From positions 1 to 45,465 of the forward strand of contig JAADHK010000118.1 of assembly GCA_013151835.1 (NCBI GenBank): a DNA stretch of 45,465 nt, in the 5' to 3' direction. Made by a program: the position numbers and the translations under genes. Origin of the DNA: Deltaproteobacteria bacterium (GTDB lineage Bacteria; Desulfobacterota; Desulfobacteria; Desulfobacterales; Desulfosalsimonadaceae). Below are positions 1 through 8,461 of this stretch, piece by piece. How positions within the stretch are numbered: the stretch's first letter is position 1; each line of letters begins with the position of its first letter. The notes beneath the pieces were generated by a model. That model was not told where the DNA came from and searched no databases. It saw only the letters and a list, made by a program, of their open reading frames with translations.

Positions 1-348
1 GAGGTATTCAAACAAAGACGCGGAATTTGCGAGCGGGTCCGTCTTTTCAAGGCGCTGCTCAAGATATCTTGCGGAAACGGCCAACACCAGCTTGATGCCG
101 AATGCATTTTTGGGGCCGATACCGTCTATTTCACAAAGGTCTTTTACCTGGGCCTCGAGCACGCCCTTTAAGGTGGAAAACCTCTTAAGCGCCGCCTTGG
201 CCGAGTCCTTGCAGTCCCTTTGCGGTGTGGCAAGGGTTAAAAGAAGCTCCACCACCTCGTAATCGGCAAACCCGGAAAGGCCCGAGGCCATGAATTTATC
301 CCTGAGGCGTTTCCGGTGTCCTGCGCCTTTGTGAGGAGAGGTAGTCAT
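1..348 (-). CDS. radC: RadC family protein, N-terminal part (cut by window edge)
   Basis: Only the first 116 residues are inside the window; the gene runs off the left edge. The visible part starts MTTSPHKGAGHRKRLRDKF and contains the RadC N-terminal region, including FADYEVVELLLTLA and a helix-hairpin-helix-like stretch LCEIDGIGPKNAFGIK (about residues 74-89). The C-terminal JAB/MPN metallopeptidase-like domain that defines RadC would lie beyond the edge. RadC proteins were named for a supposed DNA-repair role, but their biochemical function is not settled. The start codon overlaps the stop of the upstream nucleotidyltransferase gene (ATGA), which supports translational coupling and the chosen start. 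Identification from the N-terminal half is strong by recognition; the missing half cannot be checked here. Confidence 0.88.
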   Translation of the reverse strand, partial: MTTSPHKGAGHRKRLRDKFMASGLSGFADYEVVELLLTLATPQRDCKDSAKAALKRFSTLKGVLEAQVKDLCEIDGIGPKNAFGIKLVLAVSARYLEQRLEKTDPLANSASLFEYL

Positions 349-791
349 TCCTGCAATTTCTCAATATCGTCCAGGTCCTTGAATCGGCCGGAAGCCCGTT
401 TATTAATCAAAAGGTCGCCTTTTGAAATAAAATTAACCTTGATGTCTCCGATATCAGTAACAATGCGATTTCTATAACATGTTTCAAACTCAAGTCCGTC
501 AATCGAGGTCAAAATTTCCAAACGTATGGGAGGAACGCCCATTCTGATAATTTTTCCGGATGTTAGAAACAGACTTTTTTCCAGCTCGGGAAGATCGAAG
601 CCAAACTCTCTCAGGGCATCGACAAGCTTTGCCGCATTTTTTTCATGGATGGCAACCCACACATCCATATCACCTGTGGCCCGTGGATAGCCGTGATACC
701 CAACGGCATAACCGCCGATCACGAGATATTCAATTCCCCTTGAGTTCAGTAATAGTAAGAACTCTTTGAAGTCTTGCGGAAACTCGATCAT
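345..791 (-). CDS. MNT-type nucleotidyltransferase (DUF6036-like)
   Basis: The 148-residue product has the minimal nucleotidyltransferase pattern. A strand leads into IGGYAVGYHGYPRATGDMDV (about residues 25-44), where the GG and the D-x-D pair are the expected nucleotide/metal-binding elements. Proteins of this size and pattern are often annotated as antitoxin- or AbiEii-like nucleotidyltransferases. The actual substrate is unknown. It lies between a 66-residue small protein upstream, whose reading frame it overlaps by about 62 bases, and radC downstream (ATGA overlap). The start at 791 is preferred because homologues begin with a similar short helix (DFKEFLLLLN) just before the GG motif. A two-gene module with the upstream small protein is inferred from position and overlap; toxin-antitoxin function is not shown by the sequence. 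Confidence 0.75.
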   Translation of the reverse strand: MIEFPQDFKEFLLLLNSRGIEYLVIGGYAVGYHGYPRATGDMDVWVAIHEKNAAKLVDALREFGFDLPELEKSLFLTSGKIIRMGVPPIRLEILTSIDGLEFETCYRNRIVTDIGDIKVNFISKGDLLINKRASGRFKDLDDIEKLQE

Positions 792-930
792 TGCCGAACA
801 TCACCCTTCTCATGAATTCAATTGCCTCAATTCTGTCGGCAGGGCTGCGGGACAACCAGTATACCGAATCATCCGCATCGTGCAAAGAGACAATTTCGAT
901 TGTATCTTTTTGGATTCTTTCCTTGTTCAT
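730..930 (-). CDS. Small conserved protein paired with nucleotidyltransferase
   Basis: This 66-residue ORF starts 20 bases after the end of gpsA and overlaps the start of the nucleotidyltransferase gene in another frame. The sequence contains SVYWLSRSPADRIEAIEFMRR and ends in ARLQRVLTITELKGN. I recognise this as a small protein commonly found directly upstream of MNT-type nucleotidyltransferases. It has no membrane segment, signal peptide or catalytic motif that I can name. The ATG follows a purine-rich GGGGAT. A partner role with the downstream enzyme is an inference from gene order. The alternative is that only the downstream gene is functional, but the protein-like composition and conserved order argue for a real gene. 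Confidence 0.65.
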   Translation of the reverse strand: MNKERIQKDTIEIVSLHDADDSVYWLSRSPADRIEAIEFMRRVMFGNDRVSARLQRVLTITELKGN

Positions 931-950
931 TGTATCCCCATTGACCGTAT

Positions 951-1970
951 TTATGAGTCGAATTCGTCTTTAAGATTCCGGGTCATGAGCCGGTATACGG
1001 CCTCCCTGGCCGAAAGGCCCTCGTAAAGAACCGCATAAACTGCATGGGATATGGGCATTTCCACGCCCAGCTTGTTGGAAAGATTGTAGACGGAGTGTGC
1101 GGTTTTGACGCCTTCGGCCACCATCCGCATGGAAGAGAGTATCTCGGCCAGGGTTTTCCCCTCACCGATCATCTTTCCCACGGTATGATTCCGGCTCAGT
1201 GTTCCGGTACAGGTCAGTATCAAATCACCCACGCCGGAAAGACCGGCAAAGGTATGGGGATTGGCCGAAAGGCGGACCCCGAGCCGCTGAATCTCGGCAA
1301 GCCCCCGTGTTATTAATGCCGCCCGTGTATTTAAACCCAGCCCCAGGCCGTCCACGATTCCGGAGGCGATTGCAATCACGTTCTTTACGGCCGCGCCAAG
1401 TTCCACGCCGATAACGTCGGAATTGGTGTAAACCCTGAAATACGGGGCCGCAAATACCTCCTGGACAAATTTCGCCACGCCCGCATCAACGGATGCCGCA
1501 GTCACCACAGTGGGCACCTTGACGGCAACCTCCCGGGCGAAACTCGGACCGGAAAGCACGGCCAGCCGATTGTTCACCGCCTCTCCGAAGGTCTCGGCCA
1601 TAATCCCGGACATGGTCAAATGCGTTTTATTTTCAATCCCCTTTGACGCCGAGACAATAACTGCGGAAGGTAAAAGGTCTTTGGTCATACGGCTTGCCAC
1701 ATCCCTGAAAACATGGGAGGGAACCACGATGACCACCAGCTTTTTGTCCGATACCACCGATGTCAGATCAGTAGACGCCCTGACATTTTCAGACAGGGCG
1801 AGCCCGGATAAAAACAGATTGTTTTCATGCTTGTCATTGATGCTGTCCGCCACTTCCTGCTCAAGCGCCCATAGATCGACGCCAAACCCGTTCATGCCCA
1901 GAAGGCTTGCAATGGCGGTACCCCAGCTCCCGGCGCCAACAACCCCTATCCTCATAGATTTGATATCCAT
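951..1970 (-). CDS. gpsA: Glycerol-3-phosphate dehydrogenase [NAD(P)+]
   Basis: The 339-residue product reduces dihydroxyacetone phosphate to sn-glycerol 3-phosphate, the entry to phospholipid synthesis, in the cytoplasm. The N-terminus carries the dinucleotide-binding GAGSWGTAIASLLG (G-x-G-x-x-G). Further in are SASKGIEN, LSGPSFAREVA and the catalytic-lysine region GAAVKNVIAIASGIVDGLGLG, all typical of GpsA. Length fits the family. An ATG further upstream in the same frame would add a low-complexity extension read from the gyrA tail. The start at 1970 is chosen because it follows the gyrA stop by one base, has GAGGAA upstream and leaves the Rossmann motif near the N-terminus. MRIG at 1955 is an alternative. 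It is probably co-transcribed with gyrA. Confidence 0.95.
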   Translation of the reverse strand: MDIKSMRIGVVGAGSWGTAIASLLGMNGFGVDLWALEQEVADSINDKHENNLFLSGLALSENVRASTDLTSVVSDKKLVVIVVPSHVFRDVASRMTKDLLPSAVIVSASKGIENKTHLTMSGIMAETFGEAVNNRLAVLSGPSFAREVAVKVPTVVTAASVDAGVAKFVQEVFAAPYFRVYTNSDVIGVELGAAVKNVIAIASGIVDGLGLGLNTRAALITRGLAEIQRLGVRLSANPHTFAGLSGVGDLILTCTGTLSRNHTVGKMIGEGKTLAEILSSMRMVAEGVKTAHSVYNLSNKLGVEMPISHAVYAVLYEGLSAREAVYRLMTRNLKDEFDS

Positions 1971-1971
1971 C

Positions 1972-4515
1972 TTATTCCTCGTCTTGTTCTCCGTCTTGTT
2001 CTCCGTCTTGTTCTCCGTCTTGTTCTCCGTCTTGTTCCTCGCCTTGTTCCACGTCTTGTTCTCCGTCCGGGGTCTCGTTTTGCTCCTCGTCCTGTTCCGC
2101 AAGCCTTGCGGCGCTGACCAGGCACTCATCAACATCCACATCAATGAGCTTAACTCCCTGTGTGTTCCTGCTGATGACCGAAATCCCGGCCATTGGGATA
2201 CGTATGATTTTCCCGCCGTTGCTGACGAGCATGACCTCCTCTTTATCATCGACAAGCAGAATGGTCACCACCCGGCCGTTTCTCTCGCTCGTCTTGATAG
2301 TGATAACACCTTTTCCGCCCCGCTTCTGGACCGGGTATTCATCAATTAAAGTCCTTTTTCCAAATCCGTTCTCCGTGGCGGTAAAAAGGGTCTGGCCGTG
2401 TGAAAGGACCTCCATGCCCACCAAAACGTCCCCTTCATCGAGACGCATGCCCCGCACGCCCTGTGAAATCCGGCCGGTTTCGCGCACGTCTGATTCATGG
2501 AACCGGATCGATTTTCCGTACCGGGAACAGAGAAAGATATTCTGCGTCCCTTCCGTGAGTCGGGCCGCTATGAGTTCATCGCCGGGCCTCAGCCTCAATG
2601 CGATAATGCCGCCGAGCCGGGGTCTTGAAAAAGCCATAAGGTCAGTCTTTTTAACCAGCCCGGACTTGGCCGCCATTATGATATACTTTCCCTCTTCAAA
2701 CGCAGGGACCGCCAGCACCGTAGTCAGGCGCTCGCCCGGTTCAAAATTCAACAGGTTTACAATGGCCTTGCCCCGGGTGGCCCGGCCGCTCTGCGGTATT
2801 TCATACACCTTGCGCCAGTAGACACGGCCGAGGTTGGTAAAAAACATGAAGGTATGATGGGTGGAGGCGACAAAGAGATGCTCCACGAAATCCTCTTCTT
2901 TTGTCCCCATCCCGGTCTTTCCCTTGCCGCCGCGACGCTGCTGGCCGTACAGGGTGATGGGATTGCGCTTGATGTACCCGTCATTGGAGATCGTAACCAC
3001 CATGTCTTCTTCCGCGATCATATCCTCTATGTTTATCTCCCGGGTCCGGGCAACGATCGTTGTGCGCCGTGCGTCTCCGAATGTCGCGATTATCTCGGCA
3101 AGCTCATCCTTGATGATGTTTAAAACAAGCCTCTCATTGGACAAAATCTCCTTAAACCGTGCGATAGCCTTTAAAATCTCCACATGCTCGGCCTTGATCT
3201 TTTCACGTTCAAGTCCGGTGAGCCGGTGAAGCCTCATGTCGAGAATGGCCTGGGCCTGGATTGCGGAAAGTTCGAATTTTACAATCAACCCTTCCTTTGC
3301 CTCCGCCGGTGACGCGGATGCCCGAATCAGGGCCACCACCTCGTCCAGATTGTCGAGGGCGATGATCAGCCCTTCTAAAAGATGGGCGCGGGCCTCGGCT
3401 CTGTTGAGGTCATAGAGGGTCCTGCGGACAATTATTTCCTTTCGGTGCGCAATAAAATGTAAAAGAATTTCCTTTAAATTCATCAGCTCGGGCCGACGGT
3501 TGACCACCGCAAGAAAGATGATGCCGAACGTGTTTTCAAGCTGTGTCTGCTTGTACAGCCGGTTTAAGATAACGTCCGAGATCTGGTCTTTTTTAAGGGC
3601 GATGGCGATGCGCATGCCGTCCTTGTCCGACTCGTCGCGCACATACCGGATCCCCTCTATCTGCTTATTTTTGATAAGGTCGGCGATCTTTGTGATCAGG
3701 TTCGCCTTGTTGACCTGGTAGGGGAGTTCATGAACCACTATGGTTTCGGCCATGCTTTTTTTATCGATCTCTATGTCGACCCGTGCCCTGATGCGCAGCT
3801 TCCCCCGACCCGTGGTATAGGCGTCTCTTATACCGGCCGTGCCGTAAAGAATGCCGCCCGTGGGAAAATCAGGCCCGGGAAGATACGCCATGAGATCATC
3901 CACCGTCAGATCATCGTCGTCGATAAGGGCTGAAAGAGCGCCGCAAAGCTCGGTAAGATTATGAGGCGGAATATTTGTAGCCATACCCACGGCTATGCCT
4001 GAAGAACCGTTAAGCAATAACGACGGAATCCTGGAAGGAAGCACGGTGGGCTCTTCTAAAGTCTCATCGTAGTTTACCTGGAAATCGACCGTCTCCTTGT
4101 CGATGTCTTCAAGCATCTCGTGTGCGAGCCTGGTCATGCGGACCTCGGTATACCTCATGGCCGCCGGCGGGTCCCCGTCCACGGAACCGAAATTCCCCTG
4201 CCCGTCCACCATGGGATAGCGCAGGGAAAAAGTCTGGGCCATGCGAACGATTGCGTCATACACGGCCGAATCACCGTGGGGGTGATACTTACCAATAACA
4301 TCGCCCACGATGCGGGCCGATTTCTTGTAAGGCTTGTTCCAGTCGTTTTTCAGCTCGCGCATGGCAAAGAGTATGCGGCGATGGACGGGCTTTAAACCGT
4401 CCCGCACGTCCGGCAGAGCCCTGCCGATAATTACGCTCATGGCGTAATCAAGATAGGACTGGCGCATCTCCTGGTCAATATTTATGGGGCTGACCCCTCT
4501 TTCCATCTGTTCCAT
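1972..4515 (-). CDS. gyrA: DNA gyrase subunit A
   Basis: The 847-residue product is the breakage-reunion subunit of DNA gyrase, which with GyrB introduces negative supercoils. The N-terminal domain is classical: [20 protein letters not shown], then [17 protein letters not shown] and the catalytic tyrosine in AAMRYTE at residue 122. Residues 83 (Ser) and 87 (Asp) coincide with E. coli numbering and are the quinolone-sensitive forms. The C-terminal half has the beta-pinwheel repeats, with a GyrA-box-like [10 protein letters not shown] that favours gyrase over ParC. After the last blade there is an acidic tail of DGEQ repeats encoded by 12-base tandem units. The ATG has CAGGAG at good spacing. 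gpsA follows after one base. gyrB is not in the window. Confidence 0.97.
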   Translation of the reverse strand: MEQMERGVSPINIDQEMRQSYLDYAMSVIIGRALPDVRDGLKPVHRRILFAMRELKNDWNKPYKKSARIVGDVIGKYHPHGDSAVYDAIVRMAQTFSLRYPMVDGQGNFGSVDGDPPAAMRYTEVRMTRLAHEMLEDIDKETVDFQVNYDETLEEPTVLPSRIPSLLLNGSSGIAVGMATNIPPHNLTELCGALSALIDDDDLTVDDLMAYLPGPDFPTGGILYGTAGIRDAYTTGRGKLRIRARVDIEIDKKSMAETIVVHELPYQVNKANLITKIADLIKNKQIEGIRYVRDESDKDGMRIAIALKKDQISDVILNRLYKQTQLENTFGIIFLAVVNRRPELMNLKEILLHFIAHRKEIIVRRTLYDLNRAEARAHLLEGLIIALDNLDEVVALIRASASPAEAKEGLIVKFELSAIQAQAILDMRLHRLTGLEREKIKAEHVEILKAIARFKEILSNERLVLNIIKDELAEIIATFGDARRTTIVARTREINIEDMIAEEDMVVTISNDGYIKRNPITLYGQQRRGGKGKTGMGTKEEDFVEHLFVASTHHTFMFFTNLGRVYWRKVYEIPQSGRATRGKAIVNLLNFEPGERLTTVLAVPAFEEGKYIIMAAKSGLVKKTDLMAFSRPRLGGIIALRLRPGDELIAARLTEGTQNIFLCSRYGKSIRFHESDVRETGRISQGVRGMRLDEGDVLVGMEVLSHGQTLFTATENGFGKRTLIDEYPVQKRGGKGVITIKTSERNGRVVTILLVDDKEEVMLVSNGGKIIRIPMAGISVISRNTQGVKLIDVDVDECLVSAARLAEQDEEQNETPDGEQDVEQGEEQDGEQDGEQDGEQDGEQDEE
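1978..2079 (-). repeat. 12-bp tandem repeat encoding acidic GyrA tail
   Basis: On the plus strand the unit TTCTCCGTCTTG recurs in near-perfect tandem, with degenerate units on the right (for example TTCCTCGCCTTG, TTCCACGTCTTG). On the minus strand it encodes repeated D-G-E-Q / D-E-E-Q at the very C-terminus of GyrA. Since 12 is a multiple of 3, unit gain or loss keeps the frame. The repeat lies just before the gyrA stop, so copy number only changes the length of the disordered acidic tail. Confidence 0.85.
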
Positions 4516-4517
4516 CT

Positions 4518-4604
4518 TTACTCCTGTTTCAGTAAAACCGCATTGCGGGAAAAGATCCTGCCGACTGTTTCCGATATATCCTTAACCTTATCTGTATAGC
4601 TCAT
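4518..4604 (-). CDS. Possible 28-aa leader ORF ahead of gyrA
   Basis: An ATG at 4604 opens a 28-codon frame, [16 protein letters not shown] followed by [12 protein letters not shown], that stops (TAA) two bases before the gyrA ATG. The frame contains the gyrA Shine-Dalgarno sequence in its last codons, so translation of one could couple to the other. No convincing ribosome-binding site precedes it. It may be a leader peptide, a remnant, or chance. No family is recognised. Confidence 0.3.
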   Translation of the reverse strand: MSYTDKVKDISETVGRIFSRNAVLLKQE

Positions 4605-4656
4605 TTTCGATGTAATTTAAATAAAATTTTTGCAATTCCCAGATATTCTCCCGCGA

Positions 4657-6798
4657 TCATCCCCGCACCCATGCATGAAACTTTTCAAGCCATTTTAAAA
4701 TCTTTTTCGGGGCATGGGCTCTTTTCCATTCCCCTGCAGCATACTTGTTGGCTTCCGCCATGGTCGGGTAAATATGAATGGTTCCGAGTATCTTTGAAAG
4801 CCCCATGCCATGCTTCATGGCAAACACGTATTCAGATATGATATCACCTGCATGCGCGCCGACGATCGTGACCCCCAGAATTTTATCCTTGCCCGGTTTT
4901 GTGAGCACCTTGATATACCCGTGCGCTTCGGAATCGGCGATGGCGCGGTCCAGTTCGGCCATGTCATAACGGGTTAATTCATAGGGGATGCCTTTTTCCA
5001 GTGCGTCTGTTTCATTCAAGCCCACCCTCGCCACCTCGGGGTCGGTATAGGTCGTCCACGGGATCACGGCGTAATCGGCTTTAAACGATTTGATTCCGCC
5101 GAAAAGCGCGTTTATGGAAGCAAACCACGCCTGAAAACCGGCCACATGGGTGAATTGATACGGACCGACCACATCGCCGGCACAATAGATGGTCGGAATA
5201 TTGGTTTTAAGAAATTCATCTGCGGCGATTGTTTTCCGGGGCGTAAGTTCCACGCCCAGCTCCTCCAGGCCGAATCCCGCCGTATTGGCCGCACGTCCCA
5301 CCGCAACCAGGATTTCATCAAAGGGCAAAAAAACGTCCTTTCCATTGCAATCACATACCAGGATTTTTTCGTCCCCCTCGATTTTCACCTCGCGGGCCCG
5401 GTGCCCTGTCAAAACCCGGACGCCTTCTTTTTCGAGCTTTTCCCTGATCAGCGCGGCAACATCCTCGTCCTCCCGGCCCATGAGCTGGGGGAGCATCTCC
5501 ACCTGGGTCACAATGGAGCCAAGCCTGCAAAAGGTCTGTGTCAATTCACAGCCAATGGGTCCGCCGCCGAGCACCACGAGCCGTTCGGGCAGCTTTCTGA
5601 TTTCCCACACATTATCCGAGGTCAGGAAATCCACCTTGGAAAGCCCGGGAATCGGCGGGACAAACGGCCTTGCCCCGGTTGCAATTACTATCTTTTTGGT
5701 CGTAAGCGTGCGGCCGTTTACCGCAACGGAATACGGCGAAACGACTTTTGCCTCGCCGGTGATACATTCAACGCCCAGGTCCGAATAACGCTCTATGGAA
5801 TCATGGGGCTCTATTTTTTTGATAACGTTTCCGACCCGTTCCATGACCCGTGCGAAATCAAATTTTATATTTCCGCTCTCAAACCCGAATTCTTCGGCCC
5901 GTTTCACATACGATAAAATCTTTGCCGAACGGATCAAAGCCTTGCTCGGAACACAGCCCGTGTTTAAACAATCCCCCCCCATTTTGTGCTTTTCAATCAG
6001 GGCCACCTTTGCCCGGACGGCGGCGGCGATATAGGACGTCACGAGCCCGGCGGCCCCCGCCCCTATGACAACGAGGTTATAATCAAATTTTTCCGGACGC
6101 GGATATCCGGACAAAACCTTTTTTGCCTTGACCATTGAGATAATTTTTCTTGCGATCAGCGGGAAAAAACCCAGCAGGACGAAAGAGAAAATCAGCCCCG
6201 GCGACAATATCCCTTTCAATGAATCTATCTGCGCAAGCTGCGTTCCCGCATTCACATATACGAGCGTGCCGGCGAGCATCCCCACCTGGCTTACGATATA
6301 AAAGACACCCATACGGATCGGGGTCAGCCCCATGGCAAGATTAATTACAAAAAAAGGAACAACCGGCACCAGGCGCAGGGTAAACAGGTAAAAGGCCCCG
6401 TCTTTTTCAACCCCATCGTTTACGGTTTTAAGCCTGTCACCAAATTTTTCCTGAACATAGTCCCTCAATAAAAAACGGGCTGCCAGAAAAGCAAGGGTTG
6501 CGCCGATCGTGCTTGCAAAAGAAACCAGGAGCAATCCGAGCCAGAGCCCGAAGACCGCGCCACCGGCCAGGGTCATGACCGTTGCGCCGGGAAGGGACAG
6601 GGCCGTCACGATGATATAGCCTGCCATGTAGGCCAGCATGGTCATAAGCCGATGGCCGGCGTAGAAGCTTTCAAGCGCCATCTGCCGGGACTTGAGATAT
6701 TCGAAGGTCATGTATTTTTGAAGGCCCAGCGAAAAAAAGAGGATCACGAGCGCGGCGATTGCAATCAGGATGAAAATTCTGGAAGTTCTTGATTTCAT
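4657..6798 (-). CDS. TVP38/TMEM64 domain fused to pyridine nucleotide-disulfide oxidoreductase
   Basis: The 713-residue product has two parts. Residues 1 to about 230 are hydrophobic, with about six membrane segments and the TVP38/SNARE-associated (DedA-like) pattern, including SLPGATVMTLAGGAVFG and FTLRLVPVVPFFVINLAMG. Residues 240-713 are a mercuric-reductase/lipoamide-dehydrogenase-type flavoprotein. They show the FAD site VVIGAGAAGLV, redox-active cysteines in GGDCLNTGCVPSK, the NAD site VVLGGGPIGCEL, the second FAD motif YCAGDVVG and the C-terminal His-Glu pair in HIYPTMAEA. It should be a membrane-anchored FAD enzyme using NAD(P)H and a dithiol; the substrate is unknown. There is no heavy-metal-binding N-terminal domain or C-terminal vicinal cysteine pair, so Hg(II) reduction is not supported. 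It is divergent from the SatP gene and upstream of gyrA by 141 bases. Confidence 0.88.
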   Translation of the reverse strand: MKSRTSRIFILIAIAALVILFFSLGLQKYMTFEYLKSRQMALESFYAGHRLMTMLAYMAGYIIVTALSLPGATVMTLAGGAVFGLWLGLLLVSFASTIGATLAFLAARFLLRDYVQEKFGDRLKTVNDGVEKDGAFYLFTLRLVPVVPFFVINLAMGLTPIRMGVFYIVSQVGMLAGTLVYVNAGTQLAQIDSLKGILSPGLIFSFVLLGFFPLIARKIISMVKAKKVLSGYPRPEKFDYNLVVIGAGAAGLVTSYIAAAVRAKVALIEKHKMGGDCLNTGCVPSKALIRSAKILSYVKRAEEFGFESGNIKFDFARVMERVGNVIKKIEPHDSIERYSDLGVECITGEAKVVSPYSVAVNGRTLTTKKIVIATGARPFVPPIPGLSKVDFLTSDNVWEIRKLPERLVVLGGGPIGCELTQTFCRLGSIVTQVEMLPQLMGREDEDVAALIREKLEKEGVRVLTGHRAREVKIEGDEKILVCDCNGKDVFLPFDEILVAVGRAANTAGFGLEELGVELTPRKTIAADEFLKTNIPTIYCAGDVVGPYQFTHVAGFQAWFASINALFGGIKSFKADYAVIPWTTYTDPEVARVGLNETDALEKGIPYELTRYDMAELDRAIADSEAHGYIKVLTKPGKDKILGVTIVGAHAGDIISEYVFAMKHGMGLSKILGTIHIYPTMAEANKYAAGEWKRAHAPKKILKWLEKFHAWVRG

Positions 6799-6833
6799 GT
6801 TTTTTCTCCGGTAAGTAAAACAGAAAGGTGATT

Positions 6834-6862
6834 TTGTAAGTATCGGGTATTTCCCCCATAAT
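6834..6862 (+). promoter_or_regulatory. Candidate sigma-70 promoter for satP-like gene
   Basis: TTGTAA (6834-6839) and CATAAT (6857-6862) are separated by 17 bases and lie 44 bases before the transporter ATG. The -10 matches 5 of 6 consensus bases and the -35 matches 4 of 6. Confidence 0.45.
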
Positions 6863-6905
6863 GTAAACGAGTTTTATAAAAAATACCAACACGAAGGAGG
6901 AGATA

Positions 6906-7460
6906 ATGGACGACAATTTAGCCAATCCCGCGCCCCTGGGCCTCATGGGTTTCGGAATGACCACTGTTTTGCTCAACATTCACAACGCCGGCTTTTTCCC
7001 CTTAAGCGCCATGATTCTGGCCATGGGAATATTCTACGGCGGAATCGCCCAGATCATAGCGGGCATCTTCGAATTCAAGAAAGGAAACACCTTCGGCATG
7101 CTGGCATTTCTCTCGTACGGCCATTTCTGGCTTACCCTCGTGGCGCTTATCCTCCTGCCGAAGATAGGCGGGGTCGCGGCTACGCCGCCGGCGTTCATGG
7201 CGTGCTACCTCTTCATGTGGGGTCTATTCACATTCTTCATGTTTATAGGTACGCTCAAGGCAAACCGGTGCCTGCAGTTCATATTCCTCTCACTTACCAT
7301 CCTCTTCTTTCTGCTGGCAGTAAAAGACTGGACCGGATCGAAACTCATCGGCACCATTGCGGGCTATGAAGGGATCGTATGCGGATTTTCCGCTATTTAT
7401 CTCGCCATGGCGGAGGTTTTAAACGAGCAGTTTGATTCGGACATCCTGCCTATCGGATGA
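6906..7460 (+). CDS. SatP/GPR1-FUN34-YaaH family acetate transporter
   Basis: The 184-residue protein has the AceTr family signature near its start, [18 protein letters not shown], and six hydrophobic segments. Further family marks are [23 protein letters not shown] and [10 protein letters not shown]. Members such as E. coli SatP move acetate or succinate across the inner membrane. The substrate here is inferred from the family only. A strong AAGGAGGAG lies just before the ATG. It is monocistronic by layout: divergent from the flavoprotein gene and followed by an insertion repeat. Acetate handling fits the ADP-forming acyl-CoA synthetase found at 39045, although the two genes are far apart. 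Confidence 0.9.
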   Translation: MDDNLANPAPLGLMGFGMTTVLLNIHNAGFFPLSAMILAMGIFYGGIAQIIAGIFEFKKGNTFGMLAFLSYGHFWLTLVALILLPKIGGVAATPPAFMACYLFMWGLFTFFMFIGTLKANRCLQFIFLSLTILFFLLAVKDWTGSKLIGTIAGYEGIVCGFSAIYLAMAEVLNEQFDSDILPIG

Positions 7461-7498
7461 TGCTTTACAGGCCGCGACAAAGACCGCCATTAAAATAT

Positions 7499-7658
7499 GA
7501 CGGACTCGTAAAAAGTCTGTCAACCCGTTACGATGGCTAAGTAGAAAGTTCCATATACAAGGCGTAGTGGAGTCGCGAAAGCAGAGGCATACATTAAGTA
7601 TTCCGAGCATTTCGCGACCCGCTACAACGCAGTAGATGGGACTTTTTACGACGCCATC
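7499..7658. repeat. Palindromic insertion element, full copy 1 (160 bp)
   Basis: It begins GACGGACTCGTAAAAAGTC and ends GACTTTTTACGACGCCATC, which are inverted repeats of each other with few mismatches. The interior (TTCCATATACAAGGCGTAG ... CTACAACGCAGTAGATGGG) is also self-complementary, so the whole element folds as one long hairpin. An inner stem pairs 7572-7580 with 7610-7618, and the apex is GGCATAC/GTATTCC. Flanking 6-mers are AAATAT and AAAGCT, so no intact target duplication remains. It is intergenic, between the SatP-like and DUF302 genes. It has no coding capacity for a transposase. Confidence 0.9.
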
Positions 7659-7830
7659 AAAGCTGATAAATTCAATTTAATATGGCAGGTTACAGGAACC
7701 AAGGTTGATTTTAAAAATTATATCATAATATGGCACAGTATTTGTATCTATTAACTGTTAAGACAGAAGGCCGGTATTTTTTTCGGCCATGGCAATAACA
7801 CAGGCGCTAATAAACAGGTAAGGAGGCAAC
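7659..7830 (+). other. Leader region of DUF302 gene
   Basis: This AT-rich stretch follows the repeat copy. It contains TGGCAC-N5-TTGT at 7731-7745, which resembles a -24/-12 promoter but has GT instead of the nearly obligatory GC at -12. It also has a small GGCCG/CGGCC inverted repeat at 7769-7788. Nothing else is recognised in it. Confidence 0.3.
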
Positions 7831-8217
7831 ATGAATTATTATTTTAACAAAACAATTACGGGAAGTTTCGAGGACATTGTCCAAAAGACCTCAGAAGCCC
7901 TCAAGGAAGAAGGGTTCGGCATATTAACGGATATAGACGTTCAGGCAACATTGAAAAAGAAACTCGATATTGATTTCAGGAAATACCGGATATTAGGCGC
8001 ATGCAATCCACCGTATGCCCATAGGGCGCTGGAGGCGGAAGACAAGATCGGGGTAATGCTGCCCTGCAATGTGATTATCCAGGAGGTTGCGGACGGCCGG
8101 TTTGAAGTTGCGGCCGTCGACCCGGTTGCGTCCATGCAGGCAATAAAAAATCCGGACCTGGGGGATATCGCGACCCAAATTCAAAAAAAGCTTAAAAAAG
8201 TCATAGAGCGCCTGTAG
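7831..8217 (+). CDS. DUF302 domain protein
   Basis: The 128-residue cytoplasmic protein matches the DUF302 pattern along its whole length: SFEDIVQKTSEALKEEGFGILTDIDV at the start, then LGACNPPYAHRALEAEDKIGVMLPCNVIIQE and a VAAVDPVASM core near the end. DUF302 proteins form a small alpha/beta fold of unproven function. They are often found near redox or metal genes, as here beside a metal efflux island. An AAGGAGG sequence precedes the ATG. A perfect 11-bp inverted repeat lies 27 bases beyond the stop. It has no signal peptide. The single cysteines in LGAC and LPC are typical of the family. Confidence 0.88.
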   Translation: MNYYFNKTITGSFEDIVQKTSEALKEEGFGILTDIDVQATLKKKLDIDFRKYRILGACNPPYAHRALEAEDKIGVMLPCNVIIQEVADGRFEVAAVDPVASMQAIKNPDLGDIATQIQKKLKKVIERL

Positions 8218-8243
8218 CGCTTAAACCGGTAACTGCACAGCTC

Positions 8244-8285
8244 GGCAGCGATACCCGGCGCTCAGGGACGTCGAGTATCGCTGCC
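8244..8285. terminator. Strong hairpin downstream of DUF302 gene
   Basis: GGCAGCGATAC (8244-8254) and GTATCGCTGCC (8275-8285) form a perfect 11-bp stem around a 20-base loop. There is no T-run after it on the plus strand, so it is a stabilising or weak terminator hairpin rather than a textbook intrinsic terminator. Confidence 0.45.
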
Positions 8286-8461
8286 AGGATCAAGGTCAGG
8301 ACCTAAGGGCTCACTCAAAAATAACTTCACATTTTAATAAGCCGATGTATCCGGCCTGGCGGTGTTGCTCGGCGCTCAAATACGCCCGGTATTCGCGCCT
8401 TGCCATGCCCGGCACCTCGACTCCTGAAAAATGTAAATTTATTTTTTCGTGAACCCTAAGC

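Noticed and set aside
2144-2821. Long plus-strand open frames antisense to gyrA and other high-GC genes
   Set aside because: Shadows of strong coding sequence on the other strand, with no ribosome-binding sites or recognisable domains.
7419-7610. 63-codon minus-strand frame in repeat copy 1
   Set aside because: Same repeat-encoded tail as in copy 3 and antisense to the satP-like end; no ribosome-binding site.
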